Below, piece after piece: positions 1-9,889 of a stretch of 30,350 nt of DNA. Position numbers and translations under genes: made by a program. How positions within the stretch are numbered: the stretch's first letter is position 1; the number at the start of each line of letters is the position of its first letter. The notes under the pieces were generated by a model that saw only the letters and a program-made list of their open reading frames with translations, made no database searches and was not told the DNA's origin. Source of the DNA: a virus. The stretch is from positions 1-30,350 of the IMG/VR virus record IMGVR_UViG_3300036466_000177. One strand, written 5' to 3'.

Positions 1-106
1 GGGGCAGTTGTTGGTTAAATTTCGAATATGAACACGAGATATGCGATATATTTTTATCTTTGCAGGATTTACGTTTTAACGTTCCTGTTTTTGGTGCTTT
101 TATAGA
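1..106. other. AT-rich sequence after the tail fibre gene
   Basis: This stretch follows the tail fibre stop codon on the minus strand. I see no open reading frame with a ribosome-binding site and no convincing terminator in it. The next late genes, where lysis functions would be expected, lie outside the window. Confidence 0.4.
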
Positions 107-1720
107 TTAGTCCCACAAGTATTTGTATCCTTTACATAAAATCCCGCAACCTATATCCCCGTCGCTTCCTCGTGTTCTGATTTTTGAATCAGAGTCAACT
201 TTTAATTCGACCTCTATACTCTCCTGCTGCGGCCCGTAAGTATGGGTTTTCATCCTTAGCGTGTATGCCGTGTCTGATGCTGCCGTGTCGGTCTGTCTCG
301 TCTCTGTTAAAAGACCAAATCTGTTTGAATCGGCGGCACCCGGTATGTCCATCGTTACGTTAAGACTTGCAACAGTGTCAGGAGGCGACACAATCATGGT
401 CTCAACGGCAGAGGTTGACAGGTCAACACTTAAGGCTCGGCAAAGCTGAATCGTGTCCCATACAACCATCCCGCATTCGTCTGCATGAAAGTTGACAATG
501 TTCCCGGCCCCGTCATTAAGCACCCACCCTATCTGCCTGTATAGCGAATATGAAGACGCATCGGAAAGCAGGTTTGTTGCAGAGGCATCAGAATCGAAGC
601 CAGCATCTATCAAAGACAAGTCAGAGGATGAAATAATAAATACCCGGTACCATTCTGGGGCGGTGCGCGTAAATACCGCTGTCCCGTCCGTTACCGTCGC
701 CGATGCTGCTGCGTATCCTGACGGCTGCGAAGAAGCGGAAGTTCCAGCGGTGGTGCATTCCCACCACCAAGGTGAAGAAGTTACTTTAATCAAATCGCCA
801 AGGCTGTAAGCCGTTGAATTTGCCCTGTCGGCTACGCTCGTCTCTAGCGTCAAACCTGACGGGAACCCGCCAGCGTCCGTTCCTTCGGACCATGCTGCGT
901 CAATCTGTTTTGTCAAGCCGGTCGCTAAAGTTATAATCGCCTGGTTTGTGCTGTCACGGCATGCGCCCGCAGATATGTCTATATCGTGGGATGCGTCGGT
1001 CCCGTTCGCAATATTTAATCCATAGTGTGATGCGCCAAGCATTACGCTTGCTGCGTTTAGGCTTGCAGGAGTTACAGCTGCGGCAGTGTCTTCCCCTGCT
1101 TGTGTATCCGCGTCGGTAGCGAACCTCATCACCCCTTTAAGGACGCTTGTCGCATCGGCGTCGATCTTTTCCAAAGTCACTGCGCCTTTGGCAAGTTTCT
1201 CCGTTACAATTGAGCCGTTTTCAACTATGGTATATTGTGGCGTTTCGTTTGTCACAGCATCCCCGGTTTCGTTCCACCCGAGGACTTTCCCCGCCTCGGG
1301 ATGCGGCAGGTCGGTATTCGCTCCGGAAGTATCGGAATCGGGGAGCTTAAACGACACGCCGACTTGTCGGGACAGTTGTTGTATCTGCATAACGATCCGG
1401 TCAAGCTCTTGCTCAAGAGTGTCCGGCCTAAAACCGTCTCCTTGTATCAAGTCAAGCCGTTGCGTGTAATCAACGTCCCGCACGACAATCAATTTCCCGT
1501 CGCTGTATGTTGCAACCGTAGTAAGCTCACCGCCACTTTCACTGCCCGCTCCCGTTAGGGTATAATCGGTTGTGAGCGTCAGAGGACCTGAAATGTCACC
1601 GGCTGCATCTTCACGATAGACCGTCAAATCTGAGTCTTGGAGGAAATAAAAAGGGATGGTATAAACCGTCCCCCCTGTGCAAACGAAAATTTGCTTGCTT
1701 GTCTCGTTGGATAGTGCCAT
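107..1720 (-). CDS. Tail fibre protein with T7-type N-terminus
   Basis: A 537-residue protein that should form the receptor-binding fibre on the tail. Residues 1-120 resemble the T7 tail-fibre N-terminal domain, which anchors the fibre to the tail tube: they begin with a cell-adhesion-like strand-rich part and end with the helical motif MQIQQLSRQVGVS (about 111-123). Residues 196-221 match the short repeat found in phage fibres (GVMRFAT...AVTPASL). The remaining 300 residues, the likely receptor-binding part, I do not recognise; they contain Trp- and Ser-rich strands and end in CKGYKYLWD. The ATG overlaps the stop of the upstream giant gene (TAATG), so the two are probably co-translated. I see no C-type lectin variable region and no template repeat, so there is no sign of a diversity-generating retroelement here. 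Confidence 0.85.
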   Translation of the reverse strand: MALSNETSKQIFVCTGGTVYTIPFYFLQDSDLTVYREDAAGDISGPLTLTTDYTLTGAGSESGGELTTVATYSDGKLIVVRDVDYTQRLDLIQGDGFRPDTLEQELDRIVMQIQQLSRQVGVSFKLPDSDTSGANTDLPHPEAGKVLGWNETGDAVTNETPQYTIVENGSIVTEKLAKGAVTLEKIDADATSVLKGVMRFATDADTQAGEDTAAAVTPASLNAASVMLGASHYGLNIANGTDASHDIDISAGACRDSTNQAIITLATGLTKQIDAAWSEGTDAGGFPSGLTLETSVADRANSTAYSLGDLIKVTSSPWWWECTTAGTSASSQPSGYAAASATVTDGTAVFTRTAPEWYRVFIISSSDLSLIDAGFDSDASATNLLSDASSYSLYRQIGWVLNDGAGNIVNFHADECGMVVWDTIQLCRALSVDLSTSAVETMIVSPPDTVASLNVTMDIPGAADSNRFGLLTETRQTDTAASDTAYTLRMKTHTYGPQQESIEVELKVDSDSKIRTRGSDGDIGCGILCKGYKYLWD

Positions 1721-4700
1721 TATTCACCCTTCCGCTTTGGGAATATGAGATTGACGGCTGTTCCATCGCCGCTTTCAACCTGGTCATAGCCTTTTTTAAG
1801 CCGCTTATATACCTGCGATACTGGGACGCCAGTGGCGTAGCTCCCAATTTCAGAAAGGCCGAAAATAACCTTTCCGGCATCTTCGGAGCTGAACTCGCCA
1901 GCAAACATATTAGCCGCCGCGTCAACCGAATCCTCGCCAAGTCTTGACACAATGTTCACAAATTCAAGCGCCGGGGTCGATACCGCGTCACCGTATCCGT
2001 CCCCGAGCGAATACCCAACAACGTCACGTACAACCGGGAACCCCTGCACGTTGTGACCAACAATTTCCTTGGCGATTTCTTCAGGTTCGGGTGGCTCCCC
2101 TGTGCGCAAGTAAGCAAGCAGCACCAGCGGGGCGACAGGCTGTGCCACACACACCAAAAACATTTTCGTCATAAACTCGTGTAGAGGCATCTTCCCAGCG
2201 CGAAAGGCCGCGACATATGCCCTCTGTACGTTCCCGAAGTTACCAGCAAAGCCGAAAAACGGCGTAATCAGACGGCCAATACCAGCTAGCCCCTCTGTGG
2301 ATCGCTGCATGTGGGACAGTTCGAGTTCATTACCGGCAGGCTGCAACGTCCTGATTTTCAGGTCTGCGGCAGATATGGCCTGTTCAATGTCGCCGCCGTT
2401 TCTCGCCATTTCGCCCTTGAACGTTCCAAGCCATGATGGTAGAAAAACCATCGAATCTGCCGCTATGATTCCGAAGTACCCGGCCGAAACCAGATCTTCG
2501 TGCGAATAGCCTAAAATCTCCTTTTCCGGCGCAAACTTATACATCTTGCGCTTAAAGTCTTTGTCATACTGCGTATATCTAGAACGCATGTATGCCGACA
2601 ATTTAAGCACAGCATCATATGAGTCTTTTGGGTTCTTGAAAAACGCCAAATAGCCGATAGCTAAGTCAACCTTATTGACCTCGGCCAAGGCCATGAAAAA
2701 CCCGCCGAAGTTTTTTACCGCCGTGACCACGTTCCAAGCCATGTAAAACGCCGAACTTTTTTTCATGGCGCTGTCAAGGGTTCGGTCCCACCTAGAACCG
2801 CCAGATTTTTCAGGCCTAATGATATGCTTTAACGATGGCCTGATTAAGCGGTAAAGCTCGTTCCCTAAAACCCTTGACGCTTCGTTCCGGTAGGTCTTGT
2901 GTTGAGTTACCCTGTCAACGTCCCGCACAGCTTGTGCCAGATAGATAAACCGCAACACGTCTTCAAGGTGTTCACTTAAAACCGACATTGACAGCTTGAC
3001 CGGAAGCCCTGCCCCATTTGCGGTACGCTGTTTGGAGAACCCGCTTTTGGCCGATGGCGTCTGAAACACAGCCTCTTGTCGAGAAAGCATGTCGCTTTTT
3101 TCGTCCCATAATCCCGCCATGAAAGACAAACTGCCGTCATACCGGATCGGGAAATAGCCACCAGGGTGTTCTATCTCTGTCCCGTCATTCGCTCTGACCA
3201 TGATCGGTCGAGCGTGAACTTTTTTCATGCGGGAGTGTTTTATTTTCAAGTGAACGCTGTCTGCCTGCGGAAATAGAGAATCGACAGAATCTAATATCCC
3301 CCTTATCGCGGCCCAATCATCCACGGACAAAATGCTCGTCAACTCGACAATCTGATCTTCCGACATGGGCACACCATCGATGGTGAACCCAGACGATACC
3401 CTTTGCATGTTGTCTGCGGTGCCAATGTTCAGCGCCATCATGACAACATTTTCAAACGTCCATTGCCGGTTGTCGGCTTTGTAACAGTCGGGAACCGGAA
3501 CGGATGTCTTTATCTCGTTGCCGTTCTTTTTCCAAGACGTTATCAGTTGCGTCAGGTGAGGCTGAATTTTCTTCCCCATATCCTCTTTTGCCACGTACAA
3601 GGCATCAAGAGCTTTCGCAAGCCGCCCCCATAGCTCCCTGACGTTCACCCCATCTTTGCTTTTTTTGGAAACCCCATCCCATCCGTCCATTTGCCGAAAT
3701 ATCCACAAGGGCAGCTTTGTAGAAGCAAAATACGATTCTTTAACGTCTTGGATTTTCCGAGACAAGGAACCGTATCGGGATATTTTTTTCCCTTTCATCT
3801 TTGCCGTTTCGACAACCGCTTTCTCGGCAAGGGATGCAATCGATGTTTTCTCGTCGGACAGCAAGCCTTTTTTTATTTCCCGTCCGCGCCCGACAAGGAA
3901 TTTCAACAGGTCGTCCAGTTCTTGAATTTCGCCCCAGGTCATTTCCGATGTGGCGCGGTCGTCTGTTTTCAGGTTTTCCGATATAAACGGGGCCCCAATC
4001 GAGGTTATTTCATCGACGTTTGCATTTAAATCGTCAATGAACTTCGACAGCGAAGGGGTGTCTTCATTTACGTCCAGCCTCCGCGAAACCATTTGATTTC
4101 TAAGCATAAGCTGGTTGATCTGCTGCCGGTATTCATAGGCAACGTCCGATTTCACGGCCCGTTTCCATCTGGTTTGCATCTTGCGGTAAGCTTCGTTGGC
4201 GCGGTAGTGCGCGGCAATGAGCGCCTCGTTCATTCTGGCTTTTTCGTTTAAGTCGAAAGCCTTTGTCCAGTCTCCCGCTTTGACCGCCTTGATAACCTGT
4301 TGGCGGAGTTTCCGCGACGTGGTGAGAATCTTACTGATCCTTATGGCGTCTCCGACCTTTTGCGCGTCGGTGGTCTGGTCGGCCCAAATGCGTAGAGCCT
4401 TGCGCGCCAAAGCCGCCCTTCCCGCCGCTTCCTTACGCGCCAGCCACTTGCTTTCAAGCTCCATCTGCTTGCGTGATTGCGCGGTGCGTATGGCTTCTTC
4501 CGTGGTCAATTCCTGATCGTGTTCGATTTCCAACTGTGCCACTCGCTGTTCAATCCACTGCTGCCGCGTTTTTGCCTTGGTCATCGCGTCCACGAATTCA
4601 CGCGCCGATTCATACCCGGCTTCAATGGCCGCATGTTCGATATCGAGCCCGTCTTTTTTAAATAGCCCTTTGACACTTGGCAAGTTTATCTTGCCGAACA

Positions 4701-7700
4701 GCCGCACTACGCTGGCCTTGTCGATGCCTCCTTTCTCTACCAGCATATCCATAGCCTTGTAAACAGGCTCTTGCTTTATTTCTTCCTTGGCTTGTGCGCG
4801 GTATGCCTTGAGTCGTTCATCCAACTTGCCTACGCGCTGTTTGTCTTTCTTTTCTGTAGCCTCTGCGTTTTCGGACGCGCTGCGGTATTCTTTGATTTCC
4901 GCGTTGGTCGCTCCCGCCTCTTTTAAAAACTTCTCGTCGAGGATAGCGATCTGAGCCGCAAGTTCTCGCGCTTGTTGAATCTCCTCTTCTGTGGCAACCA
5001 GCCGGTCAAACACCCTTCGCAGGTCGTCGTTTATTTCTACCTGCAAGGCGTCGGCGGTGCGGTAAATCTTCACCAGCCACGACTTGAACTGACGGAACGC
5101 GGCACGCAATCCGGCAACGGGGGCTTCCCCTTCGCGCAAGTATGCCTCAAAGCCTCGCGCAAATTGTTCATGCTGTTCGCGTGTCAGTTCGCCGTCAGAG
5201 CCAAGCCATTCCTTGATAGCGTTCCATTCGTCAACCTGCACGCCGTATTTGCCCGCGACGTATTTTAGATCGTTCAGGAACAGATGTCCCATTTCATGCA
5301 GGAAGGTGGACAGGTTTGCGCTCTCGAAAAGCGTGATAAGCGTTTTCCCGTCGCCGGTAAGTATTGCACCACGGGGGGCGGTGTCGGTGCGGAAGAACGT
5401 ACCTTGTCCTCCACCCTGATAAAGATGGTCTTCTCCAACCTTCTCGGCGACGGAGTTATCAAAAAGCATAGCCCCGTTGCTGGTCTTTATCCCAACTATC
5501 TCGTTCGGCTCTATGACGTTTTCATAAATCCATTCATCAAATTGGCCGCGATTCCAGTCCCACATATCGGCACTGTCAACAATATCGGCAGGGTCCAGTG
5601 CCGCGACAAAATCATCAACGCTTAACTCTTCGACGGAAGCCGGGAGCCTGCCTTTCTCTTCATCCGCAAGATAAGCATCGCGTGCGAGTTCTTGGAACTC
5701 CGCAACCGGCATCAGCCTACTTATGGGTACGCGCCACGCAGTATCGCCAAAATGCGAGATAGCGTCCTGGTCATCGGCCCACTGCGACCATTCATCTTCG
5801 TTCAGGGTTTCGCCCTTGAATCGGTAGACATATTCTTTTTTGCTTTGCTGAAACTGCACCTGCCCCAACTGGTGAAGCTCGGCAAACTCGTCAAAATTCT
5901 GCCGCTGAATGGTGATGCCGAATCGTTTTAGATGTTCCGCCGCTTCAATTCCGGTCAGCTTCGCCAAGACGTTGGCGCGGGCGATGATCGGCATAATGCT
6001 GTACGAGGCGTTGTCACCCTTCACCCCTGCGTCTTCTAGCTGGGCCTTAAGGTCGGCTTCAATTTGATCTACCATGTCAGGAGAAATTAGACGCCGTTGC
6101 TCTTCATCGTACAGCTCTTTAATCCGGACGTTCGCGGCACTTTCGGCTTGCACATCGGCCTCGGCTGCGTTAACCGTGGTTTCCTCTGCGCTGATACTCA
6201 GATCGTTCTGGAATAACGTCATGGCTTGGTCGGTACCGACGCCCGCAACAACCTTCCCGAAGTCCATTTCTACTGCGCCACCGGTTTGTAACGCCGTGAT
6301 AAGCTCGGTTCGGCTTACACCATACTGCTCCGCCCATGTCGTTACTTCCTGCTGAGTCATGCCCTGTTCATCGACCAGCGTTTCAATGATGCGGTCTGAT
6401 TGAAGATATATCTTCTCCACGCCGTTTTTCCGCCCAACGCGGCTCATGAATTCGGCAAACGCTTCTGGCGACCGCTCCTTCAACCGCGACGCCTCGGCGG
6501 ATGAGGCAACATCAACCATCTTGTTTTTCCGAACCTCCGCTTCCGTCTTGGCTTTGTGAGCGGCTTGGATGTCTCCGGCAAGGGTAACGCCACCTCCAGC
6601 CATGCCGAGCACCGCCATGCCTTTCCCGACCTTTGCGGCCACCTGTTGCAACTGCTCCATAGTCGCGGGGTCTTTGATCGTCTGCACAATGCCCTGGTCC
6701 TGCAACACCCCGCTGACGACAATGTTAGTCAATTCCTGCGCCATTTCGGTCGTAACTTCGCCGGTCCACGCCATTGCGTAGTTTTTGGCGAAATCGAAAA
6801 ACGCTTTGCGAATTGTCGGGTTGGAAAGCACCAAGCCCTTAACGCCGTTCGACATAACTTTTCGCAACCCAGGAATGACTTTCGCCAGAGCCGAAAAGCC
6901 GACCGTTTCTAGGGTGGCGTTGGCGACACCGACAAGCTCGGCGGCTACGGCGGCTGTTTTGTCGTCTATCTGGTTGCCTTCGCCGTCCTGCAAGGTGCGA
7001 AACTCGCGGAACGCCTGCCCCGCTTCCACGTCGTGCGCATGCTCGAAATACCCAACGCGGAGACCTATCCCAGCACCAGCCAAGGCCCCGGCAGGGGCGG
7101 TAATCGGTGCGGCAATCTCTCCGGTAGGTGCTGCGGCCACAGCTCCGGCACCGGCACCTGTTATAGCACCGGTCAAGCCGCGTTCCATAACTTTAGGCGA
7201 CTTCATCGACTCGAACATTTGGCCGACAAGCTCAGACGCTGCCGGGATGAATGATGACAGGCCCGTATCTGTGGTCTCATAATTGCTGGCCGCGTCGAGC
7301 TTGGCGAGGTATTCAAGCTGATCGGGAGGTAAGTCTTTGCCCTGCAATATGAGCCGCCGCCGTTGTTCCCACAGCACCCCGCCCCGGTCCATTGCTTGTC
7401 CGGAAATGAATTCGCGGTATGTGTCGGTGCCCTTGACGAAACCAGGAACGAGAGACGAAGAAAGCCCCTCAATGTTCTTCACGGCCTCCGCGTTTACAGC
7501 TTCCTGCTGCTGCTTTTTCAAAGCGGATGTCTTTTCCTCAATGGTGGCGAGGTTCTCAAGATCGTCCTGTGCCAGCGACATGAACCATGCATCTCTCGTC
7601 TGCCCTACAAGCACGGGGGCGCGGTCCCGCAACTTGTCGAAATCAGGCATATTTGCCGCCCTGCGAGCAACGTCAAGGTTGTCCTTGACAGCTTTTTGAG

Positions 7701-7860
7701 ACACCCCTAGCTTAGATGATAAATTGTAAAGCTCTGCCGCCTCATCGGGGCTACGGTCGGCCTGCTTATACGCCTGTTGCGGGGTTGGCGGCTTTTCGAC
7801 CGTTTCCCAATTTTCGTGCTTCTTCTCGGACCATGTGCCGTCTGCGCGCAAAATTTCCAT
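1720..7860 (-). CDS. Giant virion/ejection protein, polyvalent type, with HExxH motif
   Basis: A 2046-residue protein in the position of T7 gp16, the internal virion protein that is ejected into the host and helps DNA cross the envelope; T7 gp16 is about 1300 residues, so this one is much longer. Residues 228-271 are a Gly/Ala-rich hydrophobic stretch that could enter a membrane. HEMGH at 855-859, followed by FARGFEAYL near 900-908, fits a zinc metallopeptidase (HExxH with a downstream Glu) as seen in phage polyvalent proteins. Residues 1000-1350 are highly charged and helical. The last 400 residues, with a mixed hydrophobic part (FGFAGNFGNVQRAY and a membrane-like segment after it), resemble the large polyvalent-protein-associated domain LPD38; that assignment is from memory of the family. 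I saw no lytic transglycosylase motif. The gene starts divergently from a plus-strand gene, so its transcripts must cross that gene or begin in the short gap. Confidence 0.8.
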   Translation of the reverse strand: MEILRADGTWSEKKHENWETVEKPPTPQQAYKQADRSPDEAAELYNLSSKLGVSQKAVKDNLDVARRAANMPDFDKLRDRAPVLVGQTRDAWFMSLAQDDLENLATIEEKTSALKKQQQEAVNAEAVKNIEGLSSSLVPGFVKGTDTYREFISGQAMDRGGVLWEQRRRLILQGKDLPPDQLEYLAKLDAASNYETTDTGLSSFIPAASELVGQMFESMKSPKVMERGLTGAITGAGAGAVAAAPTGEIAAPITAPAGALAGAGIGLRVGYFEHAHDVEAGQAFREFRTLQDGEGNQIDDKTAAVAAELVGVANATLETVGFSALAKVIPGLRKVMSNGVKGLVLSNPTIRKAFFDFAKNYAMAWTGEVTTEMAQELTNIVVSGVLQDQGIVQTIKDPATMEQLQQVAAKVGKGMAVLGMAGGGVTLAGDIQAAHKAKTEAEVRKNKMVDVASSAEASRLKERSPEAFAEFMSRVGRKNGVEKIYLQSDRIIETLVDEQGMTQQEVTTWAEQYGVSRTELITALQTGGAVEMDFGKVVAGVGTDQAMTLFQNDLSISAEETTVNAAEADVQAESAANVRIKELYDEEQRRLISPDMVDQIEADLKAQLEDAGVKGDNASYSIMPIIARANVLAKLTGIEAAEHLKRFGITIQRQNFDEFAELHQLGQVQFQQSKKEYVYRFKGETLNEDEWSQWADDQDAISHFGDTAWRVPISRLMPVAEFQELARDAYLADEEKGRLPASVEELSVDDFVAALDPADIVDSADMWDWNRGQFDEWIYENVIEPNEIVGIKTSNGAMLFDNSVAEKVGEDHLYQGGGQGTFFRTDTAPRGAILTGDGKTLITLFESANLSTFLHEMGHLFLNDLKYVAGKYGVQVDEWNAIKEWLGSDGELTREQHEQFARGFEAYLREGEAPVAGLRAAFRQFKSWLVKIYRTADALQVEINDDLRRVFDRLVATEEEIQQARELAAQIAILDEKFLKEAGATNAEIKEYRSASENAEATEKKDKQRVGKLDERLKAYRAQAKEEIKQEPVYKAMDMLVEKGGIDKASVVRLFGKINLPSVKGLFKKDGLDIEHAAIEAGYESAREFVDAMTKAKTRQQWIEQRVAQLEIEHDQELTTEEAIRTAQSRKQMELESKWLARKEAAGRAALARKALRIWADQTTDAQKVGDAIRISKILTTSRKLRQQVIKAVKAGDWTKAFDLNEKARMNEALIAAHYRANEAYRKMQTRWKRAVKSDVAYEYRQQINQLMLRNQMVSRRLDVNEDTPSLSKFIDDLNANVDEITSIGAPFISENLKTDDRATSEMTWGEIQELDDLLKFLVGRGREIKKGLLSDEKTSIASLAEKAVVETAKMKGKKISRYGSLSRKIQDVKESYFASTKLPLWIFRQMDGWDGVSKKSKDGVNVRELWGRLAKALDALYVAKEDMGKKIQPHLTQLITSWKKNGNEIKTSVPVPDCYKADNRQWTFENVVMMALNIGTADNMQRVSSGFTIDGVPMSEDQIVELTSILSVDDWAAIRGILDSVDSLFPQADSVHLKIKHSRMKKVHARPIMVRANDGTEIEHPGGYFPIRYDGSLSFMAGLWDEKSDMLSRQEAVFQTPSAKSGFSKQRTANGAGLPVKLSMSVLSEHLEDVLRFIYLAQAVRDVDRVTQHKTYRNEASRVLGNELYRLIRPSLKHIIRPEKSGGSRWDRTLDSAMKKSSAFYMAWNVVTAVKNFGGFFMALAEVNKVDLAIGYLAFFKNPKDSYDAVLKLSAYMRSRYTQYDKDFKRKMYKFAPEKEILGYSHEDLVSAGYFGIIAADSMVFLPSWLGTFKGEMARNGGDIEQAISAADLKIRTLQPAGNELELSHMQRSTEGLAGIGRLITPFFGFAGNFGNVQRAYVAAFRAGKMPLHEFMTKMFLVCVAQPVAPLVLLAYLRTGEPPEPEEIAKEIVGHNVQGFPVVRDVVGYSLGDGYGDAVSTPALEFVNIVSRLGEDSVDAAANMFAGEFSSEDAGKVIFGLSEIGSYATGVPVSQVYKRLKKGYDQVESGDGTAVNLIFPKRKGE

Positions 7861-7867
7861 TTTTTTA

Positions 7868-7895
7868 TTGCCTGCCGCCGTGATGGTGGTATATT
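7868..7895 (+). promoter_or_regulatory. Possible sigma70-type promoter for the plus-strand membrane gene
   Basis: TTGCCT (7868-7873) and TATATT (7890-7895) are separated by 16 bases, about 40 bases before the start of the plus-strand gene at 7936. The match is moderate, and the position in the only gap between divergent genes supports it. Confidence 0.35.
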
Positions 7896-7935
7896 TTAAA
7901 AACAGTTATTAACAAACAGCTATAAAGGAGGTTTT

Positions 7936-8169
7936 ATGAGATGGGCCTGTCTGATTATAAACGCCGTGCTATTTGTTTTCCCAATTAGCCTTATCATCCA
8001 CGGGAAAGATATAGATTTGGCCTTCGCGGTAGCTGCTCTCATCATTGGCAACACCATGGCACTAACGGAGTTTGACCCTGTGGTGCCACTTAAGTGCGTG
8101 CGGCTTTACTTCCATCGTAAAAAACTTGAAGAGGAAGCTAGAATTGCCGAACTCAAAAAATCATCCTAA
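7936..8169 (+). CDS. Small two-helix membrane protein (moron-like)
   Basis: A 77-residue protein on the strand opposite to the whole late operon. The Shine-Dalgarno AAAGGAGG lies 5 bases before the ATG, the best in the region, which makes a real gene likely. Residues 4-22 and 28-43 are hydrophobic and should form two membrane helices; residues 50-77 are a charged, Lys/Glu-rich cytoplasmic tail. Its stop codon overlaps the stop codon of the convergent virion gene (TAA at 8167-8169 against TAG at 8168-8166). A lone gene with its own promoter inside a morphogenesis operon is the classic arrangement of a moron, which often changes the host surface or excludes other phages. I do not recognise its family, and a role in superinfection exclusion or lysis is only inference. 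Confidence 0.7.
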   Translation: MRWACLIINAVLFVFPISLIIHGKDIDLAFAVAALIIGNTMALTEFDPVVPLKCVRLYFHRKKLEEEARIAELKKSS

Positions 8170-9887
8170 CGGGCTTTCTCGCGCATCTTCTGCCCATCAA
8201 CGGTCATATAGTAATGGTACCCACCGCGCTGCCCAAGATAAAAGGCGCTCTGGTCTTCGTCCCAAATAGCGCCCGGCCATTCCCCGGCTTTACGGATTTT
8301 ACTTACTTCGCGTTGGATGTATGTTTGGCGCTGTTCACGCCTATACCTAGCCTTGTCTGCTTCTGGCGTTGTCTTGATAACCGCCTGCTCGCCTGCCGTG
8401 TAGTCTTCTAAGTCAAGCGCCCCAAAATCCCACGTTGCTTTTTCTACGTCTGGCTGTGCAAGCTCCGTCCCCATCTTCACGATTTCGTTATAAGACGGAT
8501 TGCGCTTGTTGACGCTGCGGAATTCTAAAACGTCCTGATACAAGACCTTCATAAACCGCGCCTTGTCCTGGTCGTCTTTGAATATATCGCGCAAGTCACC
8601 TTTAAGAGTTTCAACGGCTTTGCCAAGGCTAGGCACCTCGCGCACTTTGCCAACTTCGGTCATGAGACTCTTGGCGTCTGATGGGTCAAGTTGTCCCTGG
8701 TTCGCGGCTCGCATCAAGTCAAGCTCCTGCCAGTCGCCAGACAAGACCTTCTCATAAGCCAAAAACCATTGGTTTAGCCGGTTTGTTTTCTCCCCGTCCT
8801 CGCCTCCTGTGGCACGCCTTAGCCAGCTTTTCACCTGTAGCTTCTGTGTAGGCTCAAGTCCTCCGTCTTTATCGATCGACGCAATGGAAACGTTCTCACC
8901 GTCATTGAAAATACGGTTGTAATATCGCTCTAGGCGGTCAAATTGCTTTTCATTGTCGATCTTGTCCTGTACCGCATGTTTGTGCGTCAGGTTGGAGATA
9001 ACGGCGTTCCTGACATCATCGTCGTCAATGTCTTGTGCGAGCTCAAGCTGTGAAGCAGGCGTTCCCGCTATGGATTCAATCCGGTCTGTTTCCTTGTCGG
9101 CCTCGAACGGCACCCGCTCCTTTTCGGCCAACTCCGTAAGCGTTACAAGGTCGGACGGTTCGAGAACCTTCTTTATTTTGTCGTCGGCAAGAAGTTCTTT
9201 TGTGCGGATTGGATCATCGTGCAACAACGTGCTTAATGCCGTCTTGGTAATCGTCGCCGCCGCCACCCGCTTGCCGTTTTTTACCGCTTGTGCATTGCCT
9301 GTGGGGCCGACAATAAACTCTATCTGCTCGTTCATGTTGGCAATGGCAATGTTTATTTCCTCAACACCGCCGCCTGCCTGCAAGTCGGAAGCAAGTTGTT
9401 TTTCTGCAACATCCTGCGTGTCTTGCAGGGTCTGTCTGCGCCATTCCTGAATTTGCGTAGATTCCCAAGCCGCGAAGTTGCGCCGGTATGAGTTCTCTAC
9501 ATATCCAAGGAGCTCAATGGCCTTGTCGCGGTATCTCTTATTGACACCGTGCTTTGATAACAGCTCGTCTTTCCACTTGCGCGAGTTGTCGTTATAGTTC
9601 TGATAGACCCCTTTAAATCCGGTCTGCTCGTTCGCAAGTGCGGCCTGTCCTTGACGTTCCTGTTTAGTCTTTTCCCACTCTTCAAGGGATCTCTGCTGGA
9701 ACTCGTTTTTTGCCGCGAGGATGGCCGTGCGCTGTTCGCGTTCTTCCTTCTGCTGCGCGAACTGCATCAACGTGTTGCCGAAGCTTTCCACGGTTCCGGC
9801 GACGGCTTCCCCTGCGTCGTTCCGCTTGTATGCGCCCACCGAAGAAGGAAGGGCGACGCTGCTTTCATAGGTTGGTATTCTAGGCAC
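8166..9887 (-). CDS. Internal virion / ejection protein (T7 gp15 position)
   Basis: A 573-residue protein, almost wholly helical and charged, with Gln/Glu/Lys-rich coiled-coil stretches at about 40-75 and 120-180. It lies between a gp14-like protein and the giant gp16-like protein, the place of T7 gp15, which forms part of the internal core and the channel through the periplasm during DNA ejection. Sequence identity to T7 gp15 is not visible by eye, so the call rests on position, size and composition. The ATG at 9887 follows directly after the upstream gene, with a GGGGGAGT-type ribosome-binding site. No catalytic motif was seen. Confidence 0.6.
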   Translation of the reverse strand: MPRIPTYESSVALPSSVGAYKRNDAGEAVAGTVESFGNTLMQFAQQKEEREQRTAILAAKNEFQQRSLEEWEKTKQERQGQAALANEQTGFKGVYQNYNDNSRKWKDELLSKHGVNKRYRDKAIELLGYVENSYRRNFAAWESTQIQEWRRQTLQDTQDVAEKQLASDLQAGGGVEEINIAIANMNEQIEFIVGPTGNAQAVKNGKRVAAATITKTALSTLLHDDPIRTKELLADDKIKKVLEPSDLVTLTELAEKERVPFEADKETDRIESIAGTPASQLELAQDIDDDDVRNAVISNLTHKHAVQDKIDNEKQFDRLERYYNRIFNDGENVSIASIDKDGGLEPTQKLQVKSWLRRATGGEDGEKTNRLNQWFLAYEKVLSGDWQELDLMRAANQGQLDPSDAKSLMTEVGKVREVPSLGKAVETLKGDLRDIFKDDQDKARFMKVLYQDVLEFRSVNKRNPSYNEIVKMGTELAQPDVEKATWDFGALDLEDYTAGEQAVIKTTPEADKARYRREQRQTYIQREVSKIRKAGEWPGAIWDEDQSAFYLGQRGGYHYYMTVDGQKMREKAR

Positions 9888-9889
9888 GA

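Noticed and set aside
107-1720. Diversity-generating retroelement target in the tail fibre, as in BPP-1
   Set aside because: No C-type lectin end, no template repeat and no reverse transcriptase gene were found in the window.
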